Source of the DNA: W0P28-013 sp963659365
Lineage (GTDB): Bacteria > Bacteroidota > Bacteroidia > Bacteroidales > Paludibacteraceae
Length of the DNA: 30,215 bases
Assembly (NCBI GenBank): GCA_963659365.1
Contig: CAVKTI010000026.1
Coordinates: 1-30,215 of the forward strand
Direction: 5' to 3'
In this document: one piece after another, positions 14,527-22,865 of the stretch
Position numbering within the stretch: position 1 is the first letter of the stretch
Layout of the letters: every line of letters starts with the position of its first letter
The notes under the pieces: model-generated
Told to the model about the DNA's origin: nothing
Databases searched by the model: none
What the model saw: only the letters and a program-made list of their open reading frames with translations
Program-made: the position numbers and the translations under genes

Positions 14527-15025
14527 AAGGTTATAGTTGAGAGGTTATAGTTGAGAGGTTATCGTTTAGAGGTTAGAGAAAATAGACAATAAGAGCATAG
14601 ACTTTTTAATTACCCAATTTCTTAATTTTCAATTATCTAATCAAATTGGGTGGTGTTGGAACGCGAAAATTCATAATTCTAAATTCAAAATTCTTAATTA
14701 AACGAAGGCTTTTCCCCCCTTCGGGGGAAATGGGAAAGGGGACTACAAAAGAAAATTAACAATAAATAATGAACAATGAATAATAATCGGCGGCGTTTCA
14801 AATACCGAAAACTTGAAACCTAAAATTTGAAACTTGAAACCCTTGACCAATGCGTTAAACTAACTCATCAACTTTTCAACTCATCAACTTTTCAACTCCT
14901 CAACTTTTCAACGACACATTTCGCACTTTTTCGCAGATTTTCTGAAAAACATTTGGCGGTTACGAAAGAAAAATTGTGCGTTTTCGTTTTTGGCGCACAC
15001 ATGCGCTCAATCGAAATTTAATTGC
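14527..15025 (+). repeat. Repeat-mosaic gap between radA and the SPOR gene
   Basis: Three gaggttatag-type words directly follow radA. Then come the gagcatagac, tttttaatta, ggaacgc, aattcataattctaaattc, cttaattaaac and C/G-rich hairpin words (to about 14745) in the same order as in the argS leader at 2741-2945. Next are a taataatcggcggcgtttc word, gaaacttgaaacc words, accaatgcgttaaactaa and three caacttttcaac units (14861-14912), matching part of the ychF leader. A 64-residue frame over this is simple sequence and rejected. No gene is supported. Confidence 0.7.
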
Positions 15026-15033
15026 TATCTTTG
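15026..15033 (+). promoter_or_regulatory. -7 box of the SPOR gene
   Basis: TATCTTTG, 30 nt before the ATG at 15064; no good -33. Confidence 0.6.
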
Positions 15034-15063
15034 TCCCGAAAAACGAAGCGAACTTCTCTTGAT

Positions 15064-15516
15064 ATGAAAAAGATACTTTTCACCATCGCCTTGGTTGTGG
15101 CGGCGTGCGCTGTTCGTGCCGAATCGCCCTCCATTTTTGAGTCGCTGGCTACGCCCGATTCGGTTACTGGTGCGGCCGTTGTGGTCTATCAGGATTCGCT
15201 GTTGCGCCACGCCGTCGAGGTGCAGCAGTTGCACGGTGCCGATGCAAGTTTGCGCGGCTTTCGGGTGCAACTCTTTTCGAGCAACAACGCCCGCACCGCT
15301 CGTGCCACAGCATTCAAAGTAGAAAAAACTGTGCGCGAAAAACTGCCACATTTGGCCGTGTATGTTACCTACACATCGCCCTTTTGGAAAGTGCGCGTGG
15401 GCAACTGCGTGTCGAACGACGACGCACAGCGGTTGCGCCAATACATCATCGAGCAGTTGCCGCAGTTTCAGGCCGAAACTTATGTCGTGCCCGACCAAAT
15501 TTTGCTGAATCAATGA
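15064..15516 (+). CDS. SPOR-domain periplasmic protein
   Basis: A 150-residue exported protein: signal peptide (about 1-19, ACAVRA) and a C-terminal SPOR domain (about 65-145) with the typical GFRVQLFSS...A..A and FWKVRVGNC...A..L blocks. SPOR domains bind denuded glycan strands of septal peptidoglycan, so it likely acts at the division site. The start at 15064 gives a proper signal peptide and lies 30 nt past a -7 box; an upstream in-frame start would overlap it. The next gene is folE; I recall this pairing in other Bacteroidales. Confidence 0.9.
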   Translation: MKKILFTIALVVAACAVRAESPSIFESLATPDSVTGAAVVVYQDSLLRHAVEVQQLHGADASLRGFRVQLFSSNNARTARATAFKVEKTVREKLPHLAVYVTYTSPFWKVRVGNCVSNDDAQRLRQYIIEQLPQFQAETYVVPDQILLNQ

Positions 15517-15925
15517 TTTTTAGTCGCAAGTAGCAAGAAGCAAGAATAGATTTTAAGAGCATAGAATATAGAGCATAGACAAAATTAGTGTGAAAGTCTA
15601 TAAAGTGGAAAGTTTATAAAGTTTATGAAGTGTGAAAGTAGGGACACACCGAGTGCGTCCGAACGATTCAACGATTAAACACTTCAACAATTCAACAATT
15701 CAACAAAACAGAGAAACAGCGCGAAGCGCGAGAATTTTTGCGATTAGCGAGAGCAGAGTCAAACTCGTTTGAACTATGCCGAGCGTAGCAAAAATCTTGC
15801 GAAGCAGAAACTTAGAAACTTAGGAACAATTCCATAAATCCCGTACGACGAACTCCATTGTTTGTTAAAATTACAAAAACAGGAAACTTATCGCACTCCC
15901 TAACGAGTATAGAACAGAAATTCTG
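15517..15925 (+). repeat. Repeat-mosaic gap between the SPOR gene and folE
   Basis: It opens with cgcaagtagcaag and tagattttaagagcatag words like those after argS, followed by gtgaaagt/aagtttataaag words, then a gtaggg..cacaccg.gtgcgtcc word (about 15640-15661) that recurs inverted at 28433-28455, attcaacaattcaac units, gaaacagcgcgaagcgcgag, and a copy of the 62-bp element (15735-15796). No TAnnTTTG box was recognised upstream of folE, so folE may be read from the SPOR promoter. No gene is seen. Confidence 0.68.
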
Positions 15926-16486
15926 ATGACAGAAGAGATAGCCGAACATTACCGCCAGATAATTGAGCTGCTGGGCGAAGATGCCGAACGCGAAGGGCTG
16001 CGAAAAACCCCGATGCGTGTGGCAAAGGCCATGCAGTTCATCACGCAGGGCTACGCTCAAGACCCCGAAGAGGTGTTGCGTAGCGCCATGTTCCACGAAG
16101 AGTATCGCCAGATGGTTGTGGTCAAAGACATCGAATTTTTCTCGATGTGCGAACACCACATGTTGCCGTTTTTTGGCAAGGCGCATGTGGCCTATATTCC
16201 CAAAAATACCATCACTGGATTGAGCAAAATAGCGCGTGTAGTCGATATTTACGCCCACCGCCTGCAACTGCAAGAGCGGCTCACCACGCAGATAAAAGAG
16301 TGCATACAGCGCACACTCGACCCCATGGGCGTGATGGTGGTGATAGAGGCGCAACACATGTGTATGCAGATGCGCGGCGTGCAGAAACAGCACTCCATGA
16401 CCACCACCTCCGACTTCACTGGCGCTTTCCGCAACGCCAAAACTCGCGAAGAATTTTTCCAACTCATCAGGAGCGGTAATGTCTAG
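15926..16486 (+). CDS. folE: GTP cyclohydrolase I
   Basis: A 186-residue type I GTP cyclohydrolase, which converts GTP to 7,8-dihydroneopterin triphosphate, the first step of folate (and queuosine-precursor) synthesis. The zinc ligands C75 and H78 in the MCEHHMLPF motif and C146 in QHMCMQMRGV are present, as are the family stretches GLxKTPxRVAKAM, KxxITGLSKIARVVD and the QKQHSMTTTS region. Length is typical for the bacterial enzyme. It ends before a convergent bidirectional terminator. Confidence 0.97.
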   Translation: MTEEIAEHYRQIIELLGEDAEREGLRKTPMRVAKAMQFITQGYAQDPEEVLRSAMFHEEYRQMVVVKDIEFFSMCEHHMLPFFGKAHVAYIPKNTITGLSKIARVVDIYAHRLQLQERLTTQIKECIQRTLDPMGVMVVIEAQHMCMQMRGVQKQHSMTTTSDFTGAFRNAKTREEFFQLIRSGNV

Positions 16487-16551
16487 ATTTCTAATTTCTA
16501 AATTTCTAGTTTTCGATTTGCATATTTGGTAAATTCGGCAATCTGGAAACA

Positions 16552-16583
16552 AACAACGCCTCCGAAATTTCGGGGGCGTTGTT
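16552..16583. terminator. Bidirectional terminator between folE and the secreted CBM protein
   Basis: A 32-bp inverted repeat, complete apart from one G:U pair, is centred on a CCGAAATTTCGG palindrome and lies between two convergent genes. There is no long T run; the stem ends in GTTGTTGT. Confidence 0.7.
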
Positions 16584-16645
16584 GTGGTGTGTGTAGCCAA
16601 CGGCTGTACCAAATTTTGGTGCGGGCATTGGCTATTTGTGCGCTG

Positions 16646-19291
16646 TTAGCGGACGCTGACTTTCACAATTTTGCCGTTCGTTTTTACGACATAGATGCCG
16701 TTGAGTGTGCCGTTTTGCGCGGTTACCTCGATGCCTGTGAGGGTGTAGATGCGCAGGTCGCGACCATTGGTGTAGATGGTGCCGTTGTCGGCAAAGACGC
16801 TGATGGCGCTGTCTTCTTCAACAAGGCGTGTGGGCGTTTCGCTCTTCTTGGTGAATTTCAAGTACCAGTTGTTGTCGCCCGAGTCGCTGTAGATGCTGAA
16901 TGTGCCTTTTGCACCACCTTCGCCGCCTACCGACGAGAGAGCAACGGTTGCGCTCTTTTCCTCGACAAACTTAGGATCGCCGAAGCCTTTGTTGTAGGCC
17001 ACATAGCATTTGTAGTCGCTGATGTCGGCGGGCAGCGTAACCTCTGCCGTCGTCCATTCGGTGGTTGCGCCCACTTGCGTCAGGGTTACAACCTCCCAAA
17101 CAGCACCCTCTTCTTCGATGCCGTAGGTTACATTGTATTTGTACTCGGCAGGGGCTGTTTTGGTCAGTGCGCACTCCAGACTTGTTTTGGGGTTCAGCGT
17201 GAAGGTAACGGTGTAGTAGCCATCTTCTGTTACATCGATTGTTTTGTTCGACTCGTCAGTAGGGAAATCCTGCACGCCCCACGCATGGTTGGCCACCGAT
17301 TTGTAGTTGTATGTGCCAACATTCAGAGCGACATTCGTTTTTGTGAGTGTCCAAACGCCTGCGGCTTCGGTCATGGTATTGGCGGCATCGTTCAAGTCCC
17401 AATCGCTGCCCAGCAGATCCTTGTCGCCCACGATGGTGTAGTTTTCGACTTTTATTTTAGCCACAGCGGTGAGGCTGCCCGTTTCGCCCGTAAGGTCGAG
17501 CGTGAAAGTTACATCGTAGTTGCCAGCCGCCTTAATATCGAGCATGTTGTTGCCCGACCCTGGATACTCTTTTACGCCCCAAGCGTGGTTGGCTGCCACT
17601 TTGTATTGGTATGTCTGTACTACGAGTGCCACATTCTCTTTGGTCAAAGTCCAGATATTCGAACCTTCGGCGGTTTCTACCATGTCGTTGGCGGTAGCGG
17701 TAACATCAAATTCTGTTTCAGTACCCATGAGTTCTTTTGTGCCAGCCACGGTGTACGAGGTGATGGCTACAACGCCACCAAAGTCGCCCGTTACGATGAT
17801 TTTTTGCGTCGATGCGTCATATTTAATCTCCACATCGCTATCGGTCGAGGTGGTAATTTCGATATTGTCCGAACCCTCCACGCCTTTGCTGCTGTTTTCG
17901 GTATCGACATAACTAAATCCGAGCCACTGACTATCAAACACCACTTTGAAGGTGATTTTTGTGTTGGCTGCCACATTTGCGAGTGTGATGGTATTGTCGT
18001 ACATCGGCATTTGTTTTCCTGCTTCCCAGCCAAGTCCTTCGATGCCCGAGCCAGCAAGGTAGCATTGGGTGGTTACGGTAACATTCAGCGTCTTTTCGGC
18101 CGACTCCTCGCCAGCAGTAGCCACCACTTTCAGCACATAAACGCCCACCTGTTTCGGCACCGTGTACGAAGTGCCAGTGATAGGCGTAAAATCTTCTGCG
18201 TTTGGTGCTTTCACCGAATATGTTATCGTTGGTGTGGCCGAGAAATTTTTGTATGTGGCAGCCAGTGTAATCACATCGCCTACCGTTGCTGTAGAAGCCA
18301 CACCATTGAATGCAACGCTCGGTTCGGTTGTTGGGCAGTCGGTCGAGGTAACGGTCTTTTTGCCCGTAGCATTGCCCAAAACATAGCAGTCGCTGGCCGT
18401 TACGCCTTTCACATCTTCTGTTTGGCGTGCATCGCCGTTCCAGCCATTACCATTTACCACAATAAAGTTAATGGTGGCGGCATGTACGGTGTAACTGTAC
18501 CAGTTTTCGCCTTCCGAGGCCATCTCGGCAATTTTTCCATCTGTTTCAGTTATCCAGTAGTAAAGATTTGGTGTAACGGTGTCGTCCCAACCTGTCATGC
18601 CTGTAGGAATCTGCACGCGAATGGTGATGTCGGTGGCGGCAGGTGTTACAGTGAGTGTCTGCTCTTTTTCGGCCGACTCCTCGCCAGCGGTAGCCACCAC
18701 TTTCAGTGTGTAAGTACCTGCCACGCTTGGCGTGTACGCAGTGCCTTCGATAGCCGTAAAACTGGTAGCATCAGGCACTTTCACCGAATAGGCGTACGAA
18801 ACCTCGCCACTGAAATTTTCGCTGGTAGCACTCAATGTGATTTCGGTATTAACCTCAACCGAAGTAGGAACCTCTGCACCGAATGCCACACGCGGAGTGG
18901 TAACCGTGTAGGTCGACCAAGCACCGTCGCCGTTGCTCCAAGCACCATCTGCTACTGTGTAGCAATTCTTTCCATCGGTTGGAATGGTTAAATCGTTGGT
19001 TTGATTCCATGTGTTGTTTTCTTCTGTCCAACTTGGCGAAGTCGCCGCAGGATTGTGGCGCACAAAGATAACTGTTGTAGCGCCATCAGGCACAATGGCT
19101 TCGTAATGAGTGCCATCGGCACTTGTCAGAAAATCTGTCCAAGCGGCTGTTGTAACTGTTCCGCCAAAATAATGCGCGGAGAACTTGGCGTTATCCTGTG
19201 TCCAATTGCTATTTGGTACAAGATAGAGCGTTCTGGCACTCAGCGAACATGCGCAAGCGAGTGTGAACAGAAAAAGAAAGTGTTTTTTCAT
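16646..19291 (-). CDS. Secreted multi-domain starch-binding-like protein with T9SS sorting domain
   Basis: An 881-residue exported protein without a recognisable catalytic domain. Visible in order: signal peptide (1-19); a CBM26-like starch-binding module (about 20-128: YLVPNSNW, VIFVRHNP, WNQTNDLTIP); an Ig-like domain (133-216); a second CBM26-like module (220-320: WDDTVTPNLYYW, NGNGWNGD); a second Ig-like domain (324-407), similar to the first and sharing TLKVVATAGEESAEK-type text; a beta module (408-505); two tandem modules of about 95 residues (512-612 and 617-712), each with YTxxGxKxLxG, WTLTKxNVAL and NHAWGV; a further beta module (715-815); and a T9SS type A C-terminal domain ending GIYVVKTNGKIVKVSVR. 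It probably binds starch or related glucans at the cell surface. Module names are from pattern memory. Confidence 0.88.
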   Translation of the reverse strand: MKKHFLFLFTLACACSLSARTLYLVPNSNWTQDNAKFSAHYFGGTVTTAAWTDFLTSADGTHYEAIVPDGATTVIFVRHNPAATSPSWTEENNTWNQTNDLTIPTDGKNCYTVADGAWSNGDGAWSTYTVTTPRVAFGAEVPTSVEVNTEITLSATSENFSGEVSYAYSVKVPDATSFTAIEGTAYTPSVAGTYTLKVVATAGEESAEKEQTLTVTPAATDITIRVQIPTGMTGWDDTVTPNLYYWITETDGKIAEMASEGENWYSYTVHAATINFIVVNGNGWNGDARQTEDVKGVTASDCYVLGNATGKKTVTSTDCPTTEPSVAFNGVASTATVGDVITLAATYKNFSATPTITYSVKAPNAEDFTPITGTSYTVPKQVGVYVLKVVATAGEESAEKTLNVTVTTQCYLAGSGIEGLGWEAGKQMPMYDNTITLANVAANTKITFKVVFDSQWLGFSYVDTENSSKGVEGSDNIEITTSTDSDVEIKYDASTQKIIVTGDFGGVVAITSYTVAGTKELMGTETEFDVTATANDMVETAEGSNIWTLTKENVALVVQTYQYKVAANHAWGVKEYPGSGNNMLDIKAAGNYDVTFTLDLTGETGSLTAVAKIKVENYTIVGDKDLLGSDWDLNDAANTMTEAAGVWTLTKTNVALNVGTYNYKSVANHAWGVQDFPTDESNKTIDVTEDGYYTVTFTLNPKTSLECALTKTAPAEYKYNVTYGIEEEGAVWEVVTLTQVGATTEWTTAEVTLPADISDYKCYVAYNKGFGDPKFVEEKSATVALSSVGGEGGAKGTFSIYSDSGDNNWYLKFTKKSETPTRLVEEDSAISVFADNGTIYTNGRDLRIYTLTGIEVTAQNGTLNGIYVVKTNGKIVKVSVR

Positions 19292-19349
19292 AGTAAAATA
19301 AGGGTTAAAAGGTTGTTAATTAAAAAATTCATGGTATAAAACTTCGCTC

Positions 19350-19381
19350 CAAAGGTAGGTACTATTTTTGAAAAAAACAAA
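19350..19381 (-). promoter_or_regulatory. Promoter of the secreted CBM protein
   Basis: The minus strand has TTTG (19381-19378), a 20-nt spacer and TACCTTTG (19357-19350), about 58 nt before the ATG. Confidence 0.85.
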
Positions 19382-19421
19382 TCTTCGGCACATTTTTTTT
19401 CGCAACCCGCAAAAAAAGTAG

Positions 19422-19429
19422 TACTTTTG
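19422..19429 (+). promoter_or_regulatory. Candidate -7 box for ychF
   Basis: TACTTTTG, the same octamer as upstream of argS, again followed by a repeat-filled leader of about 520 nt. A TATTTTTG at 19363-19370 is an alternative. Neither has a clear -33. Confidence 0.4.
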
Positions 19430-19953
19430 TGAAAGTTTTTTCATTTGAAAATTTGAAAAATTGAAGATTTGAAGATTGCGCCGCTTTTGGACGCAAAAAT
19501 TCATAATTCTAAATTCTGAATTGAATAAAAACCCTACCCCTGCTTCGCAGGTACTCCCCTTGAAAAGGGGAGAGGACTGAACCAATTTGTGTGCGAACCT
19601 GTCCCCTTTGCAAGGGGACGAGAAAAACGGCAGTTTTTCGGGCGGGGTTATGAAGCCAATGAAAAATGAACAATAATTACGACATTTCGGCTACCGAAAA
19701 CCAGAAACTTTGAAACCAGAAACTTGAAACAGCGCGAAGCGCGAAAAACTTAGAAACATAGAAACAAAAATTGCGACAGCAATTTTGAGAAACTAGAAAC
19801 TAGAAATTAGAAATCCGAAGGTCTTCACCAATGCGTTAAACTAATCAACTTTTCAACTCATCAACTCATCAACCAAAATTTAGAAACAGCGCAAAGCGCG
19901 AGAAACATAGAAACGCGCGCAGCGCAATTTGAAATTCTGAAATTTTAATAAGT
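19430..19953 (+). repeat. Repeat-mosaic leader upstream of ychF
   Basis: Words in order: tttgaaaatttgaag units, aattcataattctaaattc, a 120-bp multi-hairpin element (19530-19649), atgaacaataatt, accgaaaaccagaaac, gaaacttgaaac, a gcgcgaagcgcg palindrome with agaaacatagaaac, an AAAATTGC/GCAATTTT hairpin (about 19768-19788), agaaactagaaat units, accaatgcgttaaactaa, cttttcaactcatcaac units, then a second gcgcaaagcgcg/agaaacatagaaac block running to the start codon. The part at 19726-19814 has an inverted near-copy at 23801-23883. No gene is supported. Confidence 0.72.
19530..19649. repeat. Multi-hairpin GC-rich element, copy 1
   Basis: It contains CCTGC-TTC-GCAGG, CTCCCCTT-GAA-AAGGGGAG and GTCCCCTT-TGC-AAGGGGAC hairpins. 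The ends AACCCTACC and GGCGGGGTT are imperfect inverted repeats. A second copy lies at 22913-23022 and a partial third at 30122. Confidence 0.75.
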
Positions 19954-21057
19954 ATGTCATTACAGTGTGGAATTGTGGGATTGCCCAATGTGGGTAAATC
20001 AACGCTTTTCAATTGCTTGTCGAATGCGAAGGCGCAGTCGGCCAATTTTCCGTTTTGTACCATCGAGCCGAATGTGGGCGTTATCACTGTGCCCGACGAG
20101 CGGCTCAACCGTTTGGCAGAACTCTGCAAGCCCGAGCGCGTGGTGCCGACCACAGTCGAGATAGTCGATATTGCGGGCTTGGTCAAGGGCGCGAGCCAAG
20201 GCGAAGGGCTGGGCAACAAGTTTTTGGCCAACATACGCGAAACCGATGCCATATTGCATGTGTTGCGCTGTTTCGACGACCCGAATGTGGTGCATGTCGA
20301 TGGTTCGGTCGATCCTGTGCGCGACAAGGAGACCATCGATGCCGAACTGATAATAAAGGATATCGAAACCATCGACAATCGCATTCAGAAGGTGCAGAAG
20401 CAGGCGCAGTCGGGCGGCGACAAGCAGGCCAAAGCCGCCTTGGCGGTGTACGAAAAGTTCAAAGCCGCCTTGGAGCAGTTCAAGCCAGCGCGCTCGGTGG
20501 TGCTTGAGTCGAAAGACGAGCAAGCCATTGCCCACGACCTGTTTCTGCTCACCGCCAAACCCGTGATGTATGTCTGCAATGTGGACGAAGCCTCGGCCAT
20601 CAGCGGCAACCAATATGTCGAGGCGGTGCGCCAAGCCGTGAAAGACGAGCGCGCCGAGGTGCTTGTGGTGGCCGCCAAAATCGAGTCGGACATTGCCGAA
20701 CTCGAGACTTACGACGAGCGGCAACTCTTTCTCGAAGAGATTGGACTGCAAGAGTCGGGCGTGTCGCGGCTCATCAAATCGGCGTATAACTTACTGAACC
20801 TCAAGACTTTCCTCACCGCTGGCAGCGACGAGGTGCGTGCGTGGACTTTCCGCGATGGCTACAAAGCACCGCAGTGTGCGGGCATCATTCACACCGATTT
20901 CGAGAAGGGATTTATCCGTGCCGAAGTGATAAAATATGCCGATTTTGTGCATTATGGCAGCGAAGCCGCTGTGCGCGAGGCGGGCAAATTGGCCGTCGAA
21001 GGCAAGGATTATCTCGTTCAGGACGGCGACATCATGCACTTCCGATTCAATGTGTAG
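19954..21057 (+). CDS. ychF: Redox-regulated ATPase YchF
   Basis: A 367-residue Obg-family P-loop protein (YchF/OLA1) that hydrolyses ATP rather than GTP and associates with ribosomes. The P-loop GLPNVGKS is at 9-16; the switch region with DIAGLVKGASQGEGLGNKFL follows; the G4 position reads NVDE (209-212) instead of NKxD, the known reason for ATP preference; and the C-terminal TGS domain (about 280-365) contains RAWTFRDGYKAPQCAGIIHTD-type text. Complete and full length. The start ATG directly abuts the repeat mosaic. A membrane-protein gene follows after 5 bp. Confidence 0.97.
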   Translation: MSLQCGIVGLPNVGKSTLFNCLSNAKAQSANFPFCTIEPNVGVITVPDERLNRLAELCKPERVVPTTVEIVDIAGLVKGASQGEGLGNKFLANIRETDAILHVLRCFDDPNVVHVDGSVDPVRDKETIDAELIIKDIETIDNRIQKVQKQAQSGGDKQAKAALAVYEKFKAALEQFKPARSVVLESKDEQAIAHDLFLLTAKPVMYVCNVDEASAISGNQYVEAVRQAVKDERAEVLVVAAKIESDIAELETYDERQLFLEEIGLQESGVSRLIKSAYNLLNLKTFLTAGSDEVRAWTFRDGYKAPQCAGIIHTDFEKGFIRAEVIKYADFVHYGSEAAVREAGKLAVEGKDYLVQDGDIMHFRFNV

Positions 21058-21062
21058 CGGCA

Positions 21063-21674
21063 ATGGCGCAAAAACTGGCGCATATTGTTTCGGTGCTGCT
21101 GCACCCTGTGTGGATGCCGCTCTATGGGTTGCTCATTTTCTTCGGAACGCCTTATAGTCAGATAGTTACCACGCCATCGCAACGCTATTTGCTGTTGGCT
21201 GGCGTTCTCTTTTTCACCATTCTGATACCGCTGGGATTTATGTTGGTGCAGATTTGGCGCGGCAAAGCGAGTGGCCTCATGCTGCCCGACCGCTGCGAGC
21301 GCCAACGGCCTTACCTCATTACCTTTTTGTCGTATGTCGCCCTCGAATATCTGCTGGCGCTGTTGGAAATCACGCCGTTCATTGTGCTGACGGTGGCGGG
21401 ATTTGCGGTGGTGGTCGCCATCGTGTACGGCATCAACAGTTTTTGGAAAATCAGCGCACATCTCTGCGGCATCGGCGGTTTGTGCGGCGCATTTTTCGGG
21501 CTGTCGTGGATTTTTTATGCCAACAACCTGCCGCTGATGCTCACGCTCGTGCTGTTGAGTGGCCTTTTGGGCTGGGCGCGCCTCGAATGTCGTGCGCACA
21601 CCCTGCCACAACTCGCCGCTGGCTTCCTGCTCGGCTTCGCCGGCGGGTTTTTGCCAGCAGCAATGCTAATTTAG
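21063..21674 (+). CDS. PAP2-superfamily-like integral membrane protein
   Basis: A 203-residue polytopic membrane protein with about five or six hydrophobic helices. The segments HPVWMPLYGLL, LPDRCERQRPYL and KISAHLCGIGGLCG resemble Bacteroidota proteins annotated as PAP2 phosphatases: the RxxRP element and a Ser/His pair are present, but the canonical PSGH and SRxxxxxHxxxD motifs are not, so enzymatic activity is doubtful. The start is 5 bp after ychF, suggesting one transcript. A longer frame starting inside ychF is an overlap artefact. Confidence 0.8.
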   Translation: MAQKLAHIVSVLLHPVWMPLYGLLIFFGTPYSQIVTTPSQRYLLLAGVLFFTILIPLGFMLVQIWRGKASGLMLPDRCERQRPYLITFLSYVALEYLLALLEITPFIVLTVAGFAVVVAIVYGINSFWKISAHLCGIGGLCGAFFGLSWIFYANNLPLMLTLVLLSGLLGWARLECRAHTLPQLAAGFLLGFAGGFLPAAMLI

Positions 21675-21848
21675 AGTGAGTAGTGAGAAGTGAGTAGTGA
21701 GAAGTGATGCGGTAAGCCGCAATTTCAGAATTTCAAATTTCAAATTAATGGATTAACCAAATCCACAGATTAACAATTAAACTCATCAACTTTTCAACGA
21801 CCAATCAACCAATCAACTAATCAACTCGTCAACCAAAATGCGCAGTCA
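21675..21848 (+). repeat. Repeat mosaic between the PAP2-like and RhuM-Fic genes
   Basis: Four gtgag(t/a)agtgag words and the hairpin TGCGGTAAGCCGCA directly follow the PAP2 stop, matching the post-argS block. From 21754 to 21798 lies the left copy of an exact 45-bp direct repeat whose right copy is at 23031-23075. aatcaac units then run up to the RhuM-Fic start. No promoter is visible. Confidence 0.75.
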
Positions 21849-22865
21849 ATGCAAGAATTATCGAACATACCAAATTCGGAGATAGTTATCTATACCAATC
21901 CCGACAATAGTATTCAACTCGAAGTAAAGTTGGACGCAGAGACCGTGTGGCTAAATGTAGAACAGATGAGCCAATTATTTGGCAGGGAAAGAACTGTAAT
22001 AACACGCCACATCAACAATGTCTTTAGGGAGGGAGAAGTAAATAAATCCTTGGGGTGTGCAAAATTTGCACATACCAAGAATTATGGGCGTAGAGAAGGA
22101 TTTACGCAGAGTGTTCTGCTTGATTATTATAATCTTGATGTGATCATCTCCGTTGGCTATCGGGTACATTCTATGCAGGGTGTAGCCTTTCGTCAGTGGG
22201 CTTCCAAAATTCTCAAAGACTACCTTGTCAAAGGCTATGCCATTAACAAAAATATCCAACTCAAGCACTATCAAGAGTTGAAAGATATTGTAGCACTAAT
22301 GTCACGAACACTCTCGCTACAGGAGCGACCGACACAAGACGAGTACTCTGGTTTGTTCCGTGTGATAAGCGACTATGTCTATGCATTGGACACCCTTGAT
22401 CACTACGATTATCAAGCATTGACAGTAGAAAAGACGACCGACAAAGAACCATTCCACGCCACTTATGAGAACGCCATGGAGGCAATTGCCATACTGAAAG
22501 AGAAATTCGGCGGAAGTACACTATTTGCCAACGAAAAAGACGACTCCTTCAAGTCAAGTATCGGACAAATATACCAAACTTTCGACAGAAAAGAATTGTA
22601 TCCGTCTGTGGAGGAGAAAGCCGCTATGTTGCTCTATTTGGTAACGAAAAATCACTCTTTCAGCGATGGCAACAAACGCATTGCAGCGATGTTATTTCTC
22701 TGGTTCTTGAGCAACAACGGCATACTCTATGGCGCAGATGGCAACAAACGCATTGGAAACAACACATTGGTGGCGCTCACACTTATGATTGCCGAAAGCC
22801 GTACAGAAGAGAAAGATATTATGGTAAAAGTAGTCGTTAATCTCATCAACCAGAATAATCAATAA
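21849..22865 (+). CDS. RhuM-Fic fusion protein (Fic/DOC family)
   Basis: A 338-residue protein with an N-terminal RhuM-type domain (about 10-150; VWLNVEQMSQLFGRERTVITRHINNVF, then YYNLDVIISVGYRV..GVAFRQWA), normally DNA-binding, and a C-terminal Fic/Doc domain (about 180-330) with HSFSDGNKR at 269-277. That matches HxFx(D/E)GN(K)R, so the catalytic His and the phosphate-binding loop are intact; K at the seventh position is as in Doc-like members. Fic enzymes transfer AMP or phosphate onto protein side chains. No antitoxin gene is adjacent. The gene is visibly more AT-rich, with different codon use from its neighbours, and is bracketed by an exact 45-bp direct repeat, both suggesting acquisition. 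The target is unknown. Confidence 0.92.
   Translation: MQELSNIPNSEIVIYTNPDNSIQLEVKLDAETVWLNVEQMSQLFGRERTVITRHINNVFREGEVNKSLGCAKFAHTKNYGRREGFTQSVLLDYYNLDVIISVGYRVHSMQGVAFRQWASKILKDYLVKGYAINKNIQLKHYQELKDIVALMSRTLSLQERPTQDEYSGLFRVISDYVYALDTLDHYDYQALTVEKTTDKEPFHATYENAMEAIAILKEKFGGSTLFANEKDDSFKSSIGQIYQTFDRKELYPSVEEKAAMLLYLVTKNHSFSDGNKRIAAMLFLWFLSNNGILYGADGNKRIGNNTLVALTLMIAESRTEEKDIMVKVVVNLINQNNQ

Noticed and set aside
14827..15021. 64-residue frame in the radA/SPOR gap
   Set aside because: Same simple-sequence translation of repeat words.
16526..18991. 821-residue plus-strand open frame
   Set aside because: It lies antisense to the 881-residue secreted protein, which has a signal peptide, repeated domains, its own promoter and a sorting domain. 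The antisense frame has Cys/His-rich composition typical of shadow translation.
20841..21062. N-terminal extension of the PAP2-like protein into ychF
   Set aside because: This part overlaps the ychF TGS domain in another frame; the ATG at 21063 directly precedes the first membrane segment.
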